From positions 21,048,017 through 21,112,016 of the forward strand of contig NC_080056.1 of NCBI RefSeq assembly GCF_026212465.1: 64,000 nucleotides of DNA, read 5' to 3'. This DNA comes from Amaranthus tricolor. Taxonomy: Eukaryota > Streptophyta > Magnoliopsida > Caryophyllales > Amaranthaceae. Of the stretch, positions 24,301 to 35,258 are shown piece after piece. The notes beneath the pieces are model-generated. The model was not told the DNA's origin and made no database searches. It saw only the letters and a list, made by a program, of their open reading frames with translations. Position 1 is the first letter of the stretch; each line of letters opens with the position of its first letter. Position numbers and translations under genes: made by a program.

Positions 24301-24637
24301 CTGTCTCATACCCATCAACATGATCTACTACATCCTCATTGACATCAGCCACATTATTGACGTCCTCAACAACACTTTTGTCTTTGTAAACTCCCTCCTC
24401 ACCATGCCAAACCCAAACATGATATTGAAGCCTAAACCTACGTCGAAGTATGTGGTCCCTAAGGATATCAACACTATCTACCTTTGATACAATGCCACAA
24501 CTGACACATGGGCAATAAAAACCAAATCCCCCCGTCCTAACTTGATGTTCAACCGCAATACTACAAAATTCTAATATGCCATCAATAAATTCCGACGATT
24601 CAATGCTTCCATACATCCCAGAAAGATCTTTTGTCAT
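21321..24637 (-). pseudogene. CACTA TnpD-type transposase relic
   Basis: TnpD is the catalytic transposase that cuts element ends. The N-terminal Transpos_assoc domain (FYCPCVSCG, RLQYHVWVWHGE; 24400-24560) is followed by MCPFGLEYQKIHACPNDYVL and ECPRCG (about 23920-24020). The core follows (SRYKRKG, PPAKLLWYLPIIPRFKRLF, CTDGMNPFG, LTVNDFPAYG-type segment, HCLDVMHI; 22945-23907), then a DUF4218 region (LGSMKSHDCHV, FFDIMVHL, NPAQPEGSM; 22230-22680) and DUF4216 (VVRFWCRDDVNKYKGYDVNG; about 21870). Damage: a TAG at 24104-24106 where related proteins have Trp, a one-base shift near 23908, further shifts near 22715 and 22110, and stops at 22321 and 21929. The start at 24637 was chosen because MTKDLSGMYG matches family N-termini. 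Confidence 0.85.
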
Positions 24638-25614
24638 CCTAATTAGTGTGATTAATTGATTCAAAACAAAATTAATACACAACTTTTAAACATATATACT
24701 TATTTCTAACAAACATATTTAACCGTAAAAAATTATATACTTATTTATACCAAATCTATTTAACCCTAAATATACATACTTCATATTCTAATTCCATACT
24801 TCATACTTCAATATTAAGCACTACATTGTAAATAAAATTATATTCTAATTCTAATAGTTAAAGACATAACTATAACAACAAACTACATTTTTAACAAATT
24901 ACACAAATATTTAACAAACTAATAACATAAACTTGAATAATGTAAAATTCACAAATAGTAAAATTTTGCTCAAATAATATCCAGATTTGGCATACTAAAA
25001 TACAAGCAAAAGCAAAACATATTATTTGCAAATAACAATTCAAACAAAAATTCACTAAATTACTAAATTACATGTTAAACAATAAAGATATGAACTTGCA
25101 AATTAGTAAAATAAATATTATTACCTTGATTTCGTGGGTTATGTTATCTACAACGAAAAACCGAGAAACAAATTAGTATATATACAAATGGTTGCCATAA
25201 TTTTCGAGATTTTTCATGAATATCTTGCAAAACTTAAATGCTTAACAAATTAAAAGGAGAAAAAATACCTTAATGTCGTGGGTTTTGAAGATGAACAAGA
25301 CCAAATTATTAAATTTCGTGCGTTTATGAACCAAGAACATGAAGAACTTCGAAGAAACTATTAACACACAGCGTTTTTCGAGTTTGCAGATGAAGATGAA
25401 GAACTTTGAAGAAAAAGAACTTTGAAGAAGAAGGCTATTATGTTTGTGAAGATGAAGAAGAGGAACGAAGCAGATGAAGATGAAGATGAAGATGAAGCGT
25501 TTTTTCAATGGGTTTGAGAGAACGAAGCAAAGTGTATAGTGTACGTTGTAGTCGAGTTTTTTGAAAAAAGAAAAGACGGGTTTTAATGCTACTGTATACT
25601 GCTGTACATTATAA

Positions 25615-25941
25615 TATTATTAGTGCAACGGTTATTTGCTGTGGGCTCTAGTCAACCGCAGCAATTAATGCTGCTGATCTGTATTTTAATTTACTGTAAC
25701 AATATTTGCTGCGGGCCCCTCAATAATCGGAGCAATTAAGGTATTTGTGTAAGGTTATTTGCTGCGGTCCCTAGCAAAACTGTAGCAATTAATATTGGTA
25801 CTGAGTATTTGCTGCGACCACACCTTAAAACCGCAGCAATTAATTGTTTTTTTTATCCAATTCTTTTTCCTTATTTATTGCTGCGAATATACAAAAACCG
25901 CTGCAAATGATAAGCAGCAAATACGTTTTTTTCCACTAGTG
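25615..25941. repeat. CACTA right terminal and subterminal repeats
   Basis: Five spaced copies of TATTTGCTGCGG-like words, most paired with an inverted ACCGCAGCAATT copy 15-25 bp away, run up to the terminal repeat. The mirrored pairing would give small hairpins. To the left, 25380-25500 carries GAAGAT-type simple sequence belonging to the first-exon leader. Confidence 0.85.
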
Positions 25942-25944
25942 ATA

Positions 25945-26100
25945 AACACACTTGATATGGTATCAAAAGCTAAAGGTTGAATCTTATCCACCACTTATTT
26001 CAGCTAAAATTATTAGCACCATATATAAAGACATGCGCTCCATTCATACTTGTCGCCTAAGAGGCTCTCATGTGAGGGAAGTGATATACTCCAACATGAT
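25945..26100 (-). repeat. Copia-type LTR fragment
   Basis: Read on the - strand, the piece starts TGTTGGAGTATATCAC and runs CCTCACATGAGAGCC, then a TATA-like CTTTATATATGG, then TTTTGATACCATATC. That is a typical start, upstream region and TATA box of a plant copia LTR. It abuts the CACTA element, whose insertion separates it from the copia pol fragment at 16782-17460. Same orientation and type make a single original element likely. Confidence 0.5.
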
Positions 26101-26392
26101 CAAATTAATATTTATCATCAAATCAGTACAAAATCATGTGAGTCTTATTAGATTCGTCTAATAATATCGACTTCCATAAAATACCCGCAACATGCTCAGA
26201 GGATGAATGAATGACAATCATCAACAACAATGCTAGATGGTTATAAAAGTACAATGAAGTGCACAAGAGATTGCACCAAAGGTCTAACACAATATGCATC
26301 AAATAGATGGGTATAAAAGAACAATACTGTACTGCTACATCTATTCAAGAAACATTGCATAAAAAATTTGATTCTATCATATTTTAAATAAC
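26101..26392. other. Unassigned AT-rich stretch
   Basis: No gene, repeat or element end was recognised. Confidence 0.4.
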
Positions 26393-26549
26393 CCAACTTT
26401 ACTAAACTAACTAATTGAATCTTGTTATACTACTTTGTTTCTTTTAACCGCAACACGAACATACAATCAAAATCATTTTCACTATTAAAAATGCCAATTT
26501 AAAAAAAAATAATACAACACAATCAATTTTATTAGTTTAGTAAAGTTGG
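26393..26549. repeat. Short inverted-repeat (MITE-like) element, 157 bp
   Basis: CCAACTTTACTAAACTAA at 26393-26410 is matched exactly by its reverse complement at 26532-26549, and weaker pairing extends inward for about ten more bases. The loop is about 120 bp of AT-rich sequence. No target duplication is evident. It lies 150 bp upstream of the acyl-CoA synthetase exon. Confidence 0.7.
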
Positions 26550-26696
26550 AAAGATGTAGCAGGTATTGCTAACAAAACACGAAATATCAAGAAAAGGAGA
26601 AAGAATCACACAATGTTGCCAGGTAAACCGAGAAAGAATCAATTTACAAAGTGGCTTGCGTAACTTTCTTATTAATCAAGATGCATTCAATTTCAG

Positions 26697-26989
26697 TACT
26701 TAGCCATTGTCAGCTTTGAGAACATTTCTAGTGCACAGAAGAATGAAGTAGAGGAAGCTGGTGTGTCTTGTTTCTCTTGGGAAGAGTTCTTTCAATTGGT
26801 AAGTCTCTTATGCTTAATATGAATTTACACCGAAAAGATATAAAGCATAGTCGAGGGGGCTCTAAAATTCTACGTCCGCCTTTTCCCTGGTGGGGACTCA
26901 TCTCATATAACACAGATAATCTGCTAATGACTTTCAATTTTCATTAGCTGTTTTTGCAGGGAACTAAAGATTATGAGCTTCCTTTGAAG
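26697..26989 (+). pseudogene. Two-exon fragment of a long-chain acyl-CoA synthetase gene
   Basis: LACS enzymes activate fatty acids to acyl-CoA using ATP. Exon 1 (26697-26798, preceded by TTCAATTTCAG) reads open for 34 codons and includes IVSFENISSAQ and EEAGVSCFSWEEFFQL. A GT-AG intron (26799-26959, donor GTAAGT, acceptor TTTTTGCAG) leads in phase to exon 2, GTKDYELPLK. This matches the stretch just upstream of the AMP-binding TSGTTG motif in plant LACS proteins. That motif does not follow: the sequence diverges after about 26989. No other LACS exon was found within reach, so this is a fragment with its intron kept, moved as DNA or left by deletion. Confidence 0.7.
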
Positions 26990-29257
26990 GCAGCTCACTT
27001 AAAATCAAGGAATGATAATAAAAATGTGATCACCATCACAGAAAAAAAAAATAATGTGCAGCAAACAAAAGATAAGTACTTACCACAAGAAAACAGAGAA
27101 TATTTAAGATAATCAAACACTTCAATCCTTCAGCACAAGGACTGCACAAATGGTGAAATAACGTACCTCATTATCATGCCAAACAAAACCTGAAAACTGG
27201 GATATATTATATTTAACTTGAGCAGCCTGTAAGGGTAGAAAAAAAATCAGAACAATAAGCAAAACCATCTAGTACAATAATTGTCATGCTCAGATAAAAC
27301 CTAAAATTTTTTGACATGCAAAAAGATATTGTCATGTGGGATCTTGTTAGGTATATCTACAAAATACTCTAAACTGAAAGCTCAATTTTCCTCCAACTAT
27401 CATGTCTCACATTTATAATGCTATTGCTTACCAAACAGTAATCAAAACCACCTAGATGCTAAGGTAAATTTCTTTAATTCTGCATTATTAGAACCAATAT
27501 GATAGTTACGAAACAATATCAGATCAGTTACTATAACACGATAATAGCTTGAGTTCGCATCAAGAACAAATTAGTAAAGGCAACGACAATAACACAACAT
27601 TTCACTACTTATCTTCACTAATAAGGGCACAAACACAAAAAGCACAATCAGTTCCTTACTTGAATAAAAAAAATTATCTTTTACCACAGTAGATCACTTT
27701 AATTATTCACTTCTACACATTACTTACTACTCAATTTTCAAATATGAGTTTTAGCTTAATCTTATCAATTGATATATCCACATTGCTTTTATAAATGTCT
27801 AAAATCAAACTTCCATTCTAAATCGAACAAATACAATAACACAAAAAATAAAAACAACAATTAGCTCCAACAATTGTACTTCAAAATAATAGAAGGATAA
27901 ATGACCTAACTTTTGAAATCACAGAGCAACAACAATGAATTTGGAAAGATTAGGTATTGCGAAGTTACCTTAGCCTTTAGGGTCCTATTGTTAAGTATTC
28001 CATATGCTCCTACCAGTTACAATCTTTCGTGTTTACCCTATTTTAAAATCCGGTAAGAAACCCAGTTTAATATCTATGCTAACTGATGGTTTAAGCAATT
28101 TAGCTGTTGATTCTGAAGCCTAATTGCTATACCCAAAAACAACAAACTTGAAGAAGCTAACTAATTAACTCAGAACTAAACCCACCAACACCCAAATATT
28201 TCAAAATATGAGGCTAAAAAGAGTATGATCCACAACCAGTGTTCAAAATAAGATTGGCCAATAGACAAGCTGACTACAACCCGATATTGCCTTTCCAAAT
28301 TGAGCTTAAACCCTAATAATAGCCCACAATTAGAATAGTTAAAGATATGTAGAATCTGTGAAATATTCTAATATTCTAAATAGTTTCTTTAAGTCCAAAC
28401 GAAAATAAAGAAAATAGGGGCACATCAATACATCATAACTATCAGTGGCAGAGTAAAAACATTAACTCATAACTAACATCAGACAAGCTCTAAGTTCATA
28501 TTGATCTGCCGCTTGCTCTCTGTGCTAAATGGCAACTAAACAGAAAATCAAGATTCAAGTCGTGAATGGATGCAACAAACCTAAATTATAATTTCCAATC
28601 AATTCAATGTTGAAGAAACTAATTACAATTACTACTACACTAAAAACAAACTTTCTTTCCGAGTATGACTGTAGAAGTCATCAATGCATCCCTAGAATTA
28701 AACAAAATCCTCAACAATCTCTCAAGTCTTTCTTATAGACAACCCAAATGCCGCAATCACCATCTCTACCATATAATCACCTAAATACAGAATGCTTGAT
28801 AACAAATAATCTCACTGTCATCAAACCATACTACTTTTGGGCATCATTTAATTGAAATGGAAGCACAATTTGAACAACCCAACAAAACTTCCAACATAAT
28901 TACCTGAAGCATTCCATGATAACAAATAAACATAAACATAAAACGAACTACTTCCATTATGCATCACCCTTTATTTTTTTGATTTGGGGATAAGGCAAAG
29001 AATACCTACAAGCAAGGGGGGGGGGGGGGGGGGGTTTATAAAGCATTTCCCATTAGTTTGATGCCTATAAATGTTAATAATAAAAACCAACACTCAAGAA
29101 TACACACAGCTCTTTTTCCATGAATTTCAATCTCACAAAACTCTGAACCACAAAAGCAAATATGTCGCTACAACCAACCATTTTTCTTGTCAATTCAAAA
29201 GTTAGAGCTCAATAAGAATACACAAAGATTAAGAGTCTAGAAAATCAAATCAAATTC
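26990..29257. other. Gene-free AT-rich stretch with a poly-G run
   Basis: No supported gene. Isolated exon-like - strand segments (for example 27167-27226) lack workable partners. A run of 19 G residues occupies 29016-29034. The remainder is AT-rich and could be old intron or intergenic DNA. Confidence 0.45.
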
Positions 29258-29398
29258 TGATAAAAGCGGAATAAAAGGGTTGAGTGAATACTCGTTTTAA
29301 ATTGAGTTAAAATAGTTACACGAGTCCCTATGAATATACAAACTAGGCAGTTAATTATGAAAACAAGAATAATAAGAAAATAATTACAAAAGATTATA
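29258..29398 (-). repeat. Copia 3' LTR
   Basis: The repeat runs from TGATAAAAGCGG to GATTATA and has the same length as its partner at 34047. LTRs this short are small even for copia elements. Confidence 0.9.
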
Positions 29399-29426
29399 CT
29401 AACTTGCACAAAGTTTGCTCAAAAGC

Positions 29427-32400
29427 TTATAATGTTATTGTCTGCGTGAGAATATCAGCCAATTGAGCCAATTGATCCTTCGATCTGACAAAAGGAAGAC
29501 TGATGATCTTTTTCTCTAATTTCTCCTTGATGAAATGTCTATCAATCTCAACATGTTTAGTGCGATCATGTTGAACTGGATTTTCTGATATACTGGTTGC
29601 TGCTTTATTATCACAGAACAACTTACAAGTCTTTGTTACCGGGAAATAAAGTTCTCTTAAGAGCTTCTTTAGCCAAATGATCTCAGTTATTTGTTTTGCA
29701 ATACATCGAAACCCTGCTTCTGCACTAGATAAAGCCACCACCTTCTGTTTTTTGCTTTTCCATGTAACAAGATTTCCTACGACTAAAGTAAAGTACCCAG
29801 ATGTGGACTTTCTATCATCTCGATCTCCTAGCTAGTCTGCATCTGTATAGGCCAAGAGATCCAAATGATTAGTCTTTCGGAACATAATACCTTTGCTACT
29901 AGTACCTTACAAATACCTTAAAATTCTCATCACTTCTGTCATATGATGTATTTGTGGTTGATGCATGAATTTACTCACTACCCCAACTGCATATGCAATA
30001 TCTGGACGTGTGTGAGATAGGTAGATGAGTTTCCCAACCATTCTTTGATATTGTACTCTGTCTACTAGCTTTTCTCCTTCGATCATCTAAAGGCCGTGAT
30101 TGACTACTATCTGTGTATCTGCAGGCTTACAATAGAGCATGCTTGTTGCTGCTAAAAGGTCAATAATGTATTTCCTTTGACTGATTAAGATACCTCCTTT
30201 TGATCTCAAAACCTCAATACCAAGGAAGTACTTAAGTTGCCTCAAGTCCTTCATTTCGAATTAATGGGTTAGTTGTTCTTTAACTGTGCAAATCTCTTCT
30301 TTGTCATCCCCCATAATAATCATATCGTCGACATCTATAATTAAGTATGTCGTATAATTATTCTGCTTTTTGAGAAACAACGTGTGATCTGAGTTACTCT
30401 GCTTGTATCCAAACTTAATCATAGCTGTAATGAATCTCCCAAACCATGCTCTTGGAGATTGCTTGAGGCCATAGATAGCCTTACTCAGCTTACATCCTTC
30501 ACCATTCTTATAATCATCCGAGAAACCTGGAGGAGCTCTCATATATACTTCTTCTTCTATCTTCCCATGCAAGAAGGCATTCTTCAGCTCAAATTTGTGC
30601 AGGGGCCAGTCTTTGTTTGCGACAATAGAGAACAAGACTTGAATAGTATCAATCTTAGCAACCAAAGAGAATGTTTCGGAGTAATCGACTCCATATGTTT
30701 GAGTGTACCCCTGTGCTACAAGTCTGGCTTTATACCTTTTAATAGTTCCATTGGCTCAAAATTTGATTGTATAAACCCATCTACACCCCACTGTCTCCTT
30801 TCCCTTAGGTAGCTCACATTTCACCCATGTCTCATTTCGATCCAGTGCTGAAATATCTTCTTCCATTGCCCTTTTCCATTTTGGATCGCGAAGACCTTCT
30901 TCAACATTTTTGGGGATATGACTTGAATAAAGAGAAGTATTGAAGGCCATGGCTGTTTGAGATAAGGCTTAATTACTTCCCTTGTGGTTAGGATATCTAG
31001 ACCTCTGTGCTTCAAATTCAGGATCATATCTCTTTGGAGCAACTCCTCTCGTGCTTTTAGAAGGTAATTCATACCTGTTTGGCATACTAATAGTGACAAC
31101 ATCAACAGGGTTATTATCAATAGTGTGTTCTTACTCAGCAGATACCTTAGGAGAAACTGGATGCTCTTTGGAGGGGACTAGAGAAGGAGTAATCTGAAGA
31201 GGAGATACTATGTTTTCAGAAATGACATCGTGGTTTCGCCTACTTGCTCTTTTGGCTCCATATCGTTCTCAACAGGATGTATTTTGGTTGTAATAGCCAG
31301 CTTAGGTCATCACTAATTTCTCCCCTTGAGAACTAGGTTGGGTATGATAAAAGGTCTCTTCAAAAACGTCACAATCCATGGTAGTGTACATACAATTGTG
31401 AACAGGATCAAAACATCTATACCCTTTCTGATTTACTCCATAGCCAAGGAAAACACATTTAACAGCCCGAGGTTCGAGTTTGGTTCGATTGTGTTTAGGA
31501 AGATGAACAAAAACAACACATCCAAAAATGCGAGGTGGTAAAGAATGAGATGAAGGAAGAGAGACAAAAGAACCCAAGGTAGCAAGGGGTGTTTTGTAAT
31601 TCAATGGTTTAGAAGGAAGACGATTGGTTAGGTAGGTAGCTGTAGCAATGGCTTCAGGCCAAAAATAGGCAGGAGAATTGGACTCAATAAGAAGGGCTCG
31701 GGAAATTTCAAGTAAAGTGCGATTTTTTTGTTCAGCTATTCCATTTTGTTGTGGAGTATTTGGGCAAGAGCTAAATAGCGATGAATCATGCCATGGTTAG
31801 AAAGGAACTCTTTAAGAGCTAAATTGACATATTCTCCCCTATTATCAAATCGTAATATTTATGGTGTGGCATGAAGCTGAGTGCAAAGCATATTATAAAA
31901 GGTGACAAAAACTGAAAAAAACTCAGATTTGTGTTTTAAAAAATACACCCAACTCATACGAGTAAAATCATCCACAAATAAATCACAATAAGAGAAATTA
32001 TGAATAGCAAAATCAGGAGCAGGTCCCCATACATCAGAATGAAGTAAAGAGAAAGGACTTGTTGACCGAGTTAAACTAGGCAAATTGGAATGTATGTGGC
32101 TTTTCGCCATAACACATGTTTCAGAGTTAAGAGACATAACATTGTCTTTGTAAATCAAAAATAAATGTTTTAAATAGGCTAAAGAAGGATGACCCAAGCG
32201 CCAATGCCACATCCAAAGGTGACGATCAGAGAATCCACGAGTAAGCAAAGCGTAAGCCTTTTGAGTCGTCTCATCCACATAGTATAATCCTCCTCGTTCA
32301 ATAACATGTCCAATGACTGTCCCGGTCAGAGCATCATGCACAATACAACCATCAGACTTTAGAACAACAACACAATTATATTCTCTAGTTAACTGACTAA

Positions 32401-32689
32401 CAGACATAAGCTTATGAGTTAAACTAGGAATTAAAAGATAACTTTTTAATTTCATGGAAGGAGTGATATCAACTGTTCCAGCCCTCGTAACCTTGACATA
32501 TTTCCCGTTGGCAGTTTGAATTTTACTACGAGGAGTAGGGGTGGTAGAGATAAGATCCGCGGGTTCATATGGCATAGTATCTATCGCCCCGCAGTCAAAG
32601 ATCCAATTTGACAAAGTTGGTTGACACATGAGACCAAAAGATTTTTTAGGTTGGTCAATGGGAGAATTACCCACAAAAAAGTTAGACAC
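29427..32689 (-). pseudogene. Copia pol relic (integrase, RT, RNase H)
   Basis: Positions 31859-32689 hold a protease-side DCGA word, the pre-integrase zinc motif (HWRLGHPS; the first Cys of the C-x2-C pair reads Ser in SETC) and integrase HSDVWGP and VDDFTR. Then GYGVNQKGYRCFDP (31302-31604) and the RT start WKRAMEEDISAL (30756-30950) follow. The RT core (30261-30665) has ELKNAFLHG and GLKQSPRAW, but the catalytic YVDD box reads DVDD. RNase H (29427-29741) has LSSAEAGFRCIAK, FCDNKAA and HVEIDRHFIKEKL, with a tandem 9-bp duplication giving QLAQLADIL. Frames change at least between 31859 and 31604, between 30950 and 30665, and between 30261 and 29741. Confidence 0.9.
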
Positions 32690-32869
32690 GGTTTCTTGGG
32701 ATTTAGTAATGGAGCCCGTTATTATTTTTTTTAGTGGGTAGGTTTTTATTTGTTCGGTTTATATAAGTGCTTAGTAATAAAAAATTTTCTCTCTTTCCTC
32801 CATGTGAAACGACACTTTCTTTCTCTCCTCTGTTCCCCTTTTTCTTTCCTGTTATTCATGATCCACCAT

Positions 32870-34014
32870 TCACGGATCTTTGCTTTCTTCATGGCCATCG
32901 ATCCTACCCGTGTTGTACCTCTCATTACCTATCAGAGAGTCAGTGGCTGATTCTTGTGGTGGTTCACTGTCACTGGGAGAGGTCATGGCGAGGTTGGCCT
33001 TGCCGCCGATTCGGGAAACCGTGGCCTTGGTGATGGCCTTCCTTTGCTTGTGTTCATCCCACCATTCTGAGTACCCAACGAGCTTGAAACATCCTTCCCT
33101 TGTGTGGCGTGAGCCACCACATTGGCTACATTTAAGGTGAGATCTATCTTCACGCCGGAATGACGTATTTTCTGACCGGTTTCGAGCCACTAGTCCACTA
33201 CCAATCTCTGAGGAACTTGGTTCCGACGATGAGACACCGGCCATTATGCCACGGCGCGCTATTTCTCGTCGAATGGTGGCATACGCGACGTCAAGAGTTG
33301 GTAGCGGATCTTGATGTAATAGATCTCGCCGTTCTTAGTCGAGATTATCAATAATCCCAGCAACAAAATTGAATTAATCTCTGGTGTTGAATATAGGTAT
33401 TAAAATAGTTTTGTCTTTATCACATCTCATGGGATTTGGTTTTCTGCGGTCAATTTCGACCCAAAGGGTTTTTAATTTTCCGAAGAAAATTTCAATGGAA
33501 TCATTGTTCTGTTTAATTGATGCAGCTATGGAATTAAGATCAAAAACCTGTAATTCATCTCTTCCACTTCCTAACAATGTTTCAATACCCCTCCACAATT
33601 CCCATGCTGATGTGTAATCGAGAAACTGATTGACAAGATCAATATCAACATTGGCGATTAGCCATGAACGCACCACCGAATCTCGCTGTTTCCATTGTCA
33701 ATATGAAGGGTCAGTTTTGTGTGTGTGTGGGGGGGGGGGGGGGGGGGGGGGGGTGGCGGCAGTGATGTGATTGAGCCGTCCCTGGCTTCTATGGCAATAT
33801 AGATTAATTTACACCATTTGGTGTAATTTTGATAGGTAAGTTTTTCGGCGACCTTTAATTCCGATGATTCTGAGTTTTGGGTATTTTGATTCATTTGTTG
33901 AAACAAACGAAACATATAATCCATCTGTTCTCTGATGATTATTTGTTGGTTTGTGTTTGGTGTTTGGGCTGTTATTTGTTGGTTTGTGTTTGAGGTTTGG
34001 TTTGTTGCATCCAT
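32870..34014 (-). pseudogene. Copia gag relic
   Basis: The start at 34014 (MDATNQTSNTNQQ) lies just inside the primer-binding site. The capsid part includes LTYQNYTKWCKLIYIAIEA (about 33800) and, after a shift, WLIANVDIDLVNQFLDY and SAWELWRGIETLLG (33374-33676). A CCHC knuckle (CSQCGGSRHTREGC; about 33110-33150) ends the region. A G run on the + strand at 33730-33753 puts a poly-proline insertion into the frame and coincides with a frame change. At least two frameshifts make it nonfunctional. Confidence 0.85.
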
Positions 34015-34030
34015 GGCATACGAAAATTTG

Positions 34031-34046
34031 GGTAGCTCTGATACCA
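34031..34046 (-). promoter_or_regulatory. Primer-binding site of the copia element
   Basis: TGGTATCAGAGCTACC on the - strand lies immediately inside the LTR and matches the 3' end of initiator methionine tRNA. Confidence 0.85.
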
Positions 34047-34187
34047 TGATAAAAGGGGAATAAAACGGTTTAGTGAATACTTGTTTTGAATTGAAATAAA
34101 ATAGTTACACGAGTCCCTATAAATATACAAACTAGGAAGTTAATTATGGAAACAAGAATAATAAGAAAATAATTACAAAAGATTATA
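34047..34187 (-). repeat. Copia 5' LTR
   Basis: The repeat runs from TGATAAAAGGGG to GATTATA and adjoins the primer-binding site, which fixes the element's orientation. Confidence 0.9.
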
Positions 34188-35092
34188 ATCACCCTAATAT
34201 GCTAAAATTATTCTTTAATATGCTAAAATAATTTACTTTCCCACAAATTCATCCCCTACTCACTAATCAACCACCAAATTATACGAAAAACGACTTTAGA
34301 ATCATGAAGGGACATTAATTTGGACCAAGTCATTAATCTAAACTTCACATTAAGAACAAATATCTTCAGCTCAAGTACCTAGTTTTAGCACAAAATTAAC
34401 CTACCCTAAAATCAAAATCATAATAATCAAGCTATGAATCAACAGTTTACCCACAAAAAGTAATCTAACAATAAGTCCAAAGCATTAATCCCGATTTTTT
34501 TTAATTAAAAAAAAAAAGGAACTAACCGTCTTCGTCAAGGTCACTCCTGAAATCCTAAAATGGCATCGAGAAACTATACAAACGCTCAAATTTTACAACT
34601 ATCATCAAACAACCATAAGTCTATATCATAAAATTAAAGCCAAATAGCAAATACACAAAAAATATCACTGCAAAAAAAATCAAAAATTCCTAACATTGAA
34701 GTACTGAATCCTAAAATTCCTAAAATAAGGAAGAAAAAAAGAGAAAATAGGAGTACCAGGTGGTCGGCTTCACTCATCTCAATTTTTCAATGCAGCATTA
34801 AATAAGTAAAAAGCCATTTTTAAATTCCGTTACCCAAGTTATTAATGATTTCATAACAAAGAAAAAATTAAAAGTTTTCTATGCCTCTAATTAGCTTATA
34901 TCACATATTTCATATGATTATAAATTATTAATAAAGAAATTATAATTACTTACATATAATCTATTATTTTTTATTAATCATGCATTTATGGAATCGGATT
35001 AATTTGTTTTGGAGTATCAGAAAGAATTAGGAACTAGCTAGATTTACTTTCTCTGTAACAAGAACAAACTTAGACACTGCATTTTGAGGAAA
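34188..35092. other. Gene-free AT-rich spacer
   Basis: Nothing is recognised. The right edge, near CACTGCATTTTGAGG (35078-35092), is where the terminal part of the hAT element should begin but does not. Confidence 0.5.
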
Positions 35093-35258
35093 TATAATTT
35101 TACAATCTTTCATTTGATATTTGTAAATAAACACTTTAAAAATATAAAACTCACATAACATTCAAATAAGTACCAAATAAACAACAGGAGTATTTAAAAA
35201 TAGTCATACAAACCAAATCAAAGAAAACCAAATAAATAGGTAAATATAAGTTTGATCA

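Larger units (their letters stand above)
17846..25941 (-). mobile_element. EnSpm/CACTA transposon, 8.1 kb, with Ulp1-type gene
   Basis: The ends are CACTAGTGGAAAAAA (17846) and its inverted copy TTTTTTTCCACTAGTG (ending 25941), flanked by the 3-bp duplication ATA (17843-17845 and 25942-25944), exactly as expected for CACTA elements. Subterminal repeats of TTTGCTGCGG and its complement lie inside both ends. The - strand encodes a TnpD-type transposase relic (24637 to 21321) and then a second gene with DUF8039-like and Ulp1-like parts (about 21029 to 18250). The termini look intact, but the TnpD frame is broken, so movement would need a transposase from elsewhere. It has inserted in an older copia element. 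Confidence 0.93.
29258..34187 (-). mobile_element. Ty1-copia retrotransposon, 4.9 kb, short LTRs
   Basis: Two 141-bp LTRs (29258-29398 and 34047-34187) flank gag, integrase, reverse transcriptase and RNase H in copia order on the - strand. A primer-binding site adjoins the right LTR. By my alignment the LTRs differ at 10 of 141 positions (about 7 percent), so it is an old insertion. No clear 5-bp target duplication is seen (flanks AATTC and ATCAC). The coding region is broken in several places. Confidence 0.93.

Noticed and set aside
27084..27226. Two exon-like - strand segments (27084-27141 and 27167-27226) with AG and GT sites
   Set aside because: The intervening intron would be only 25 nt, too short for plants, and the joined peptide resembles nothing I know.
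32767..33140. + strand ORFs over the copia gag region
   Set aside because: Antisense to the recognisable gag zinc knuckle.
34031..34046. tRNA gene
   Set aside because: The match to initiator-Met tRNA is only its 3' end beside an LTR, that is, a primer-binding site.
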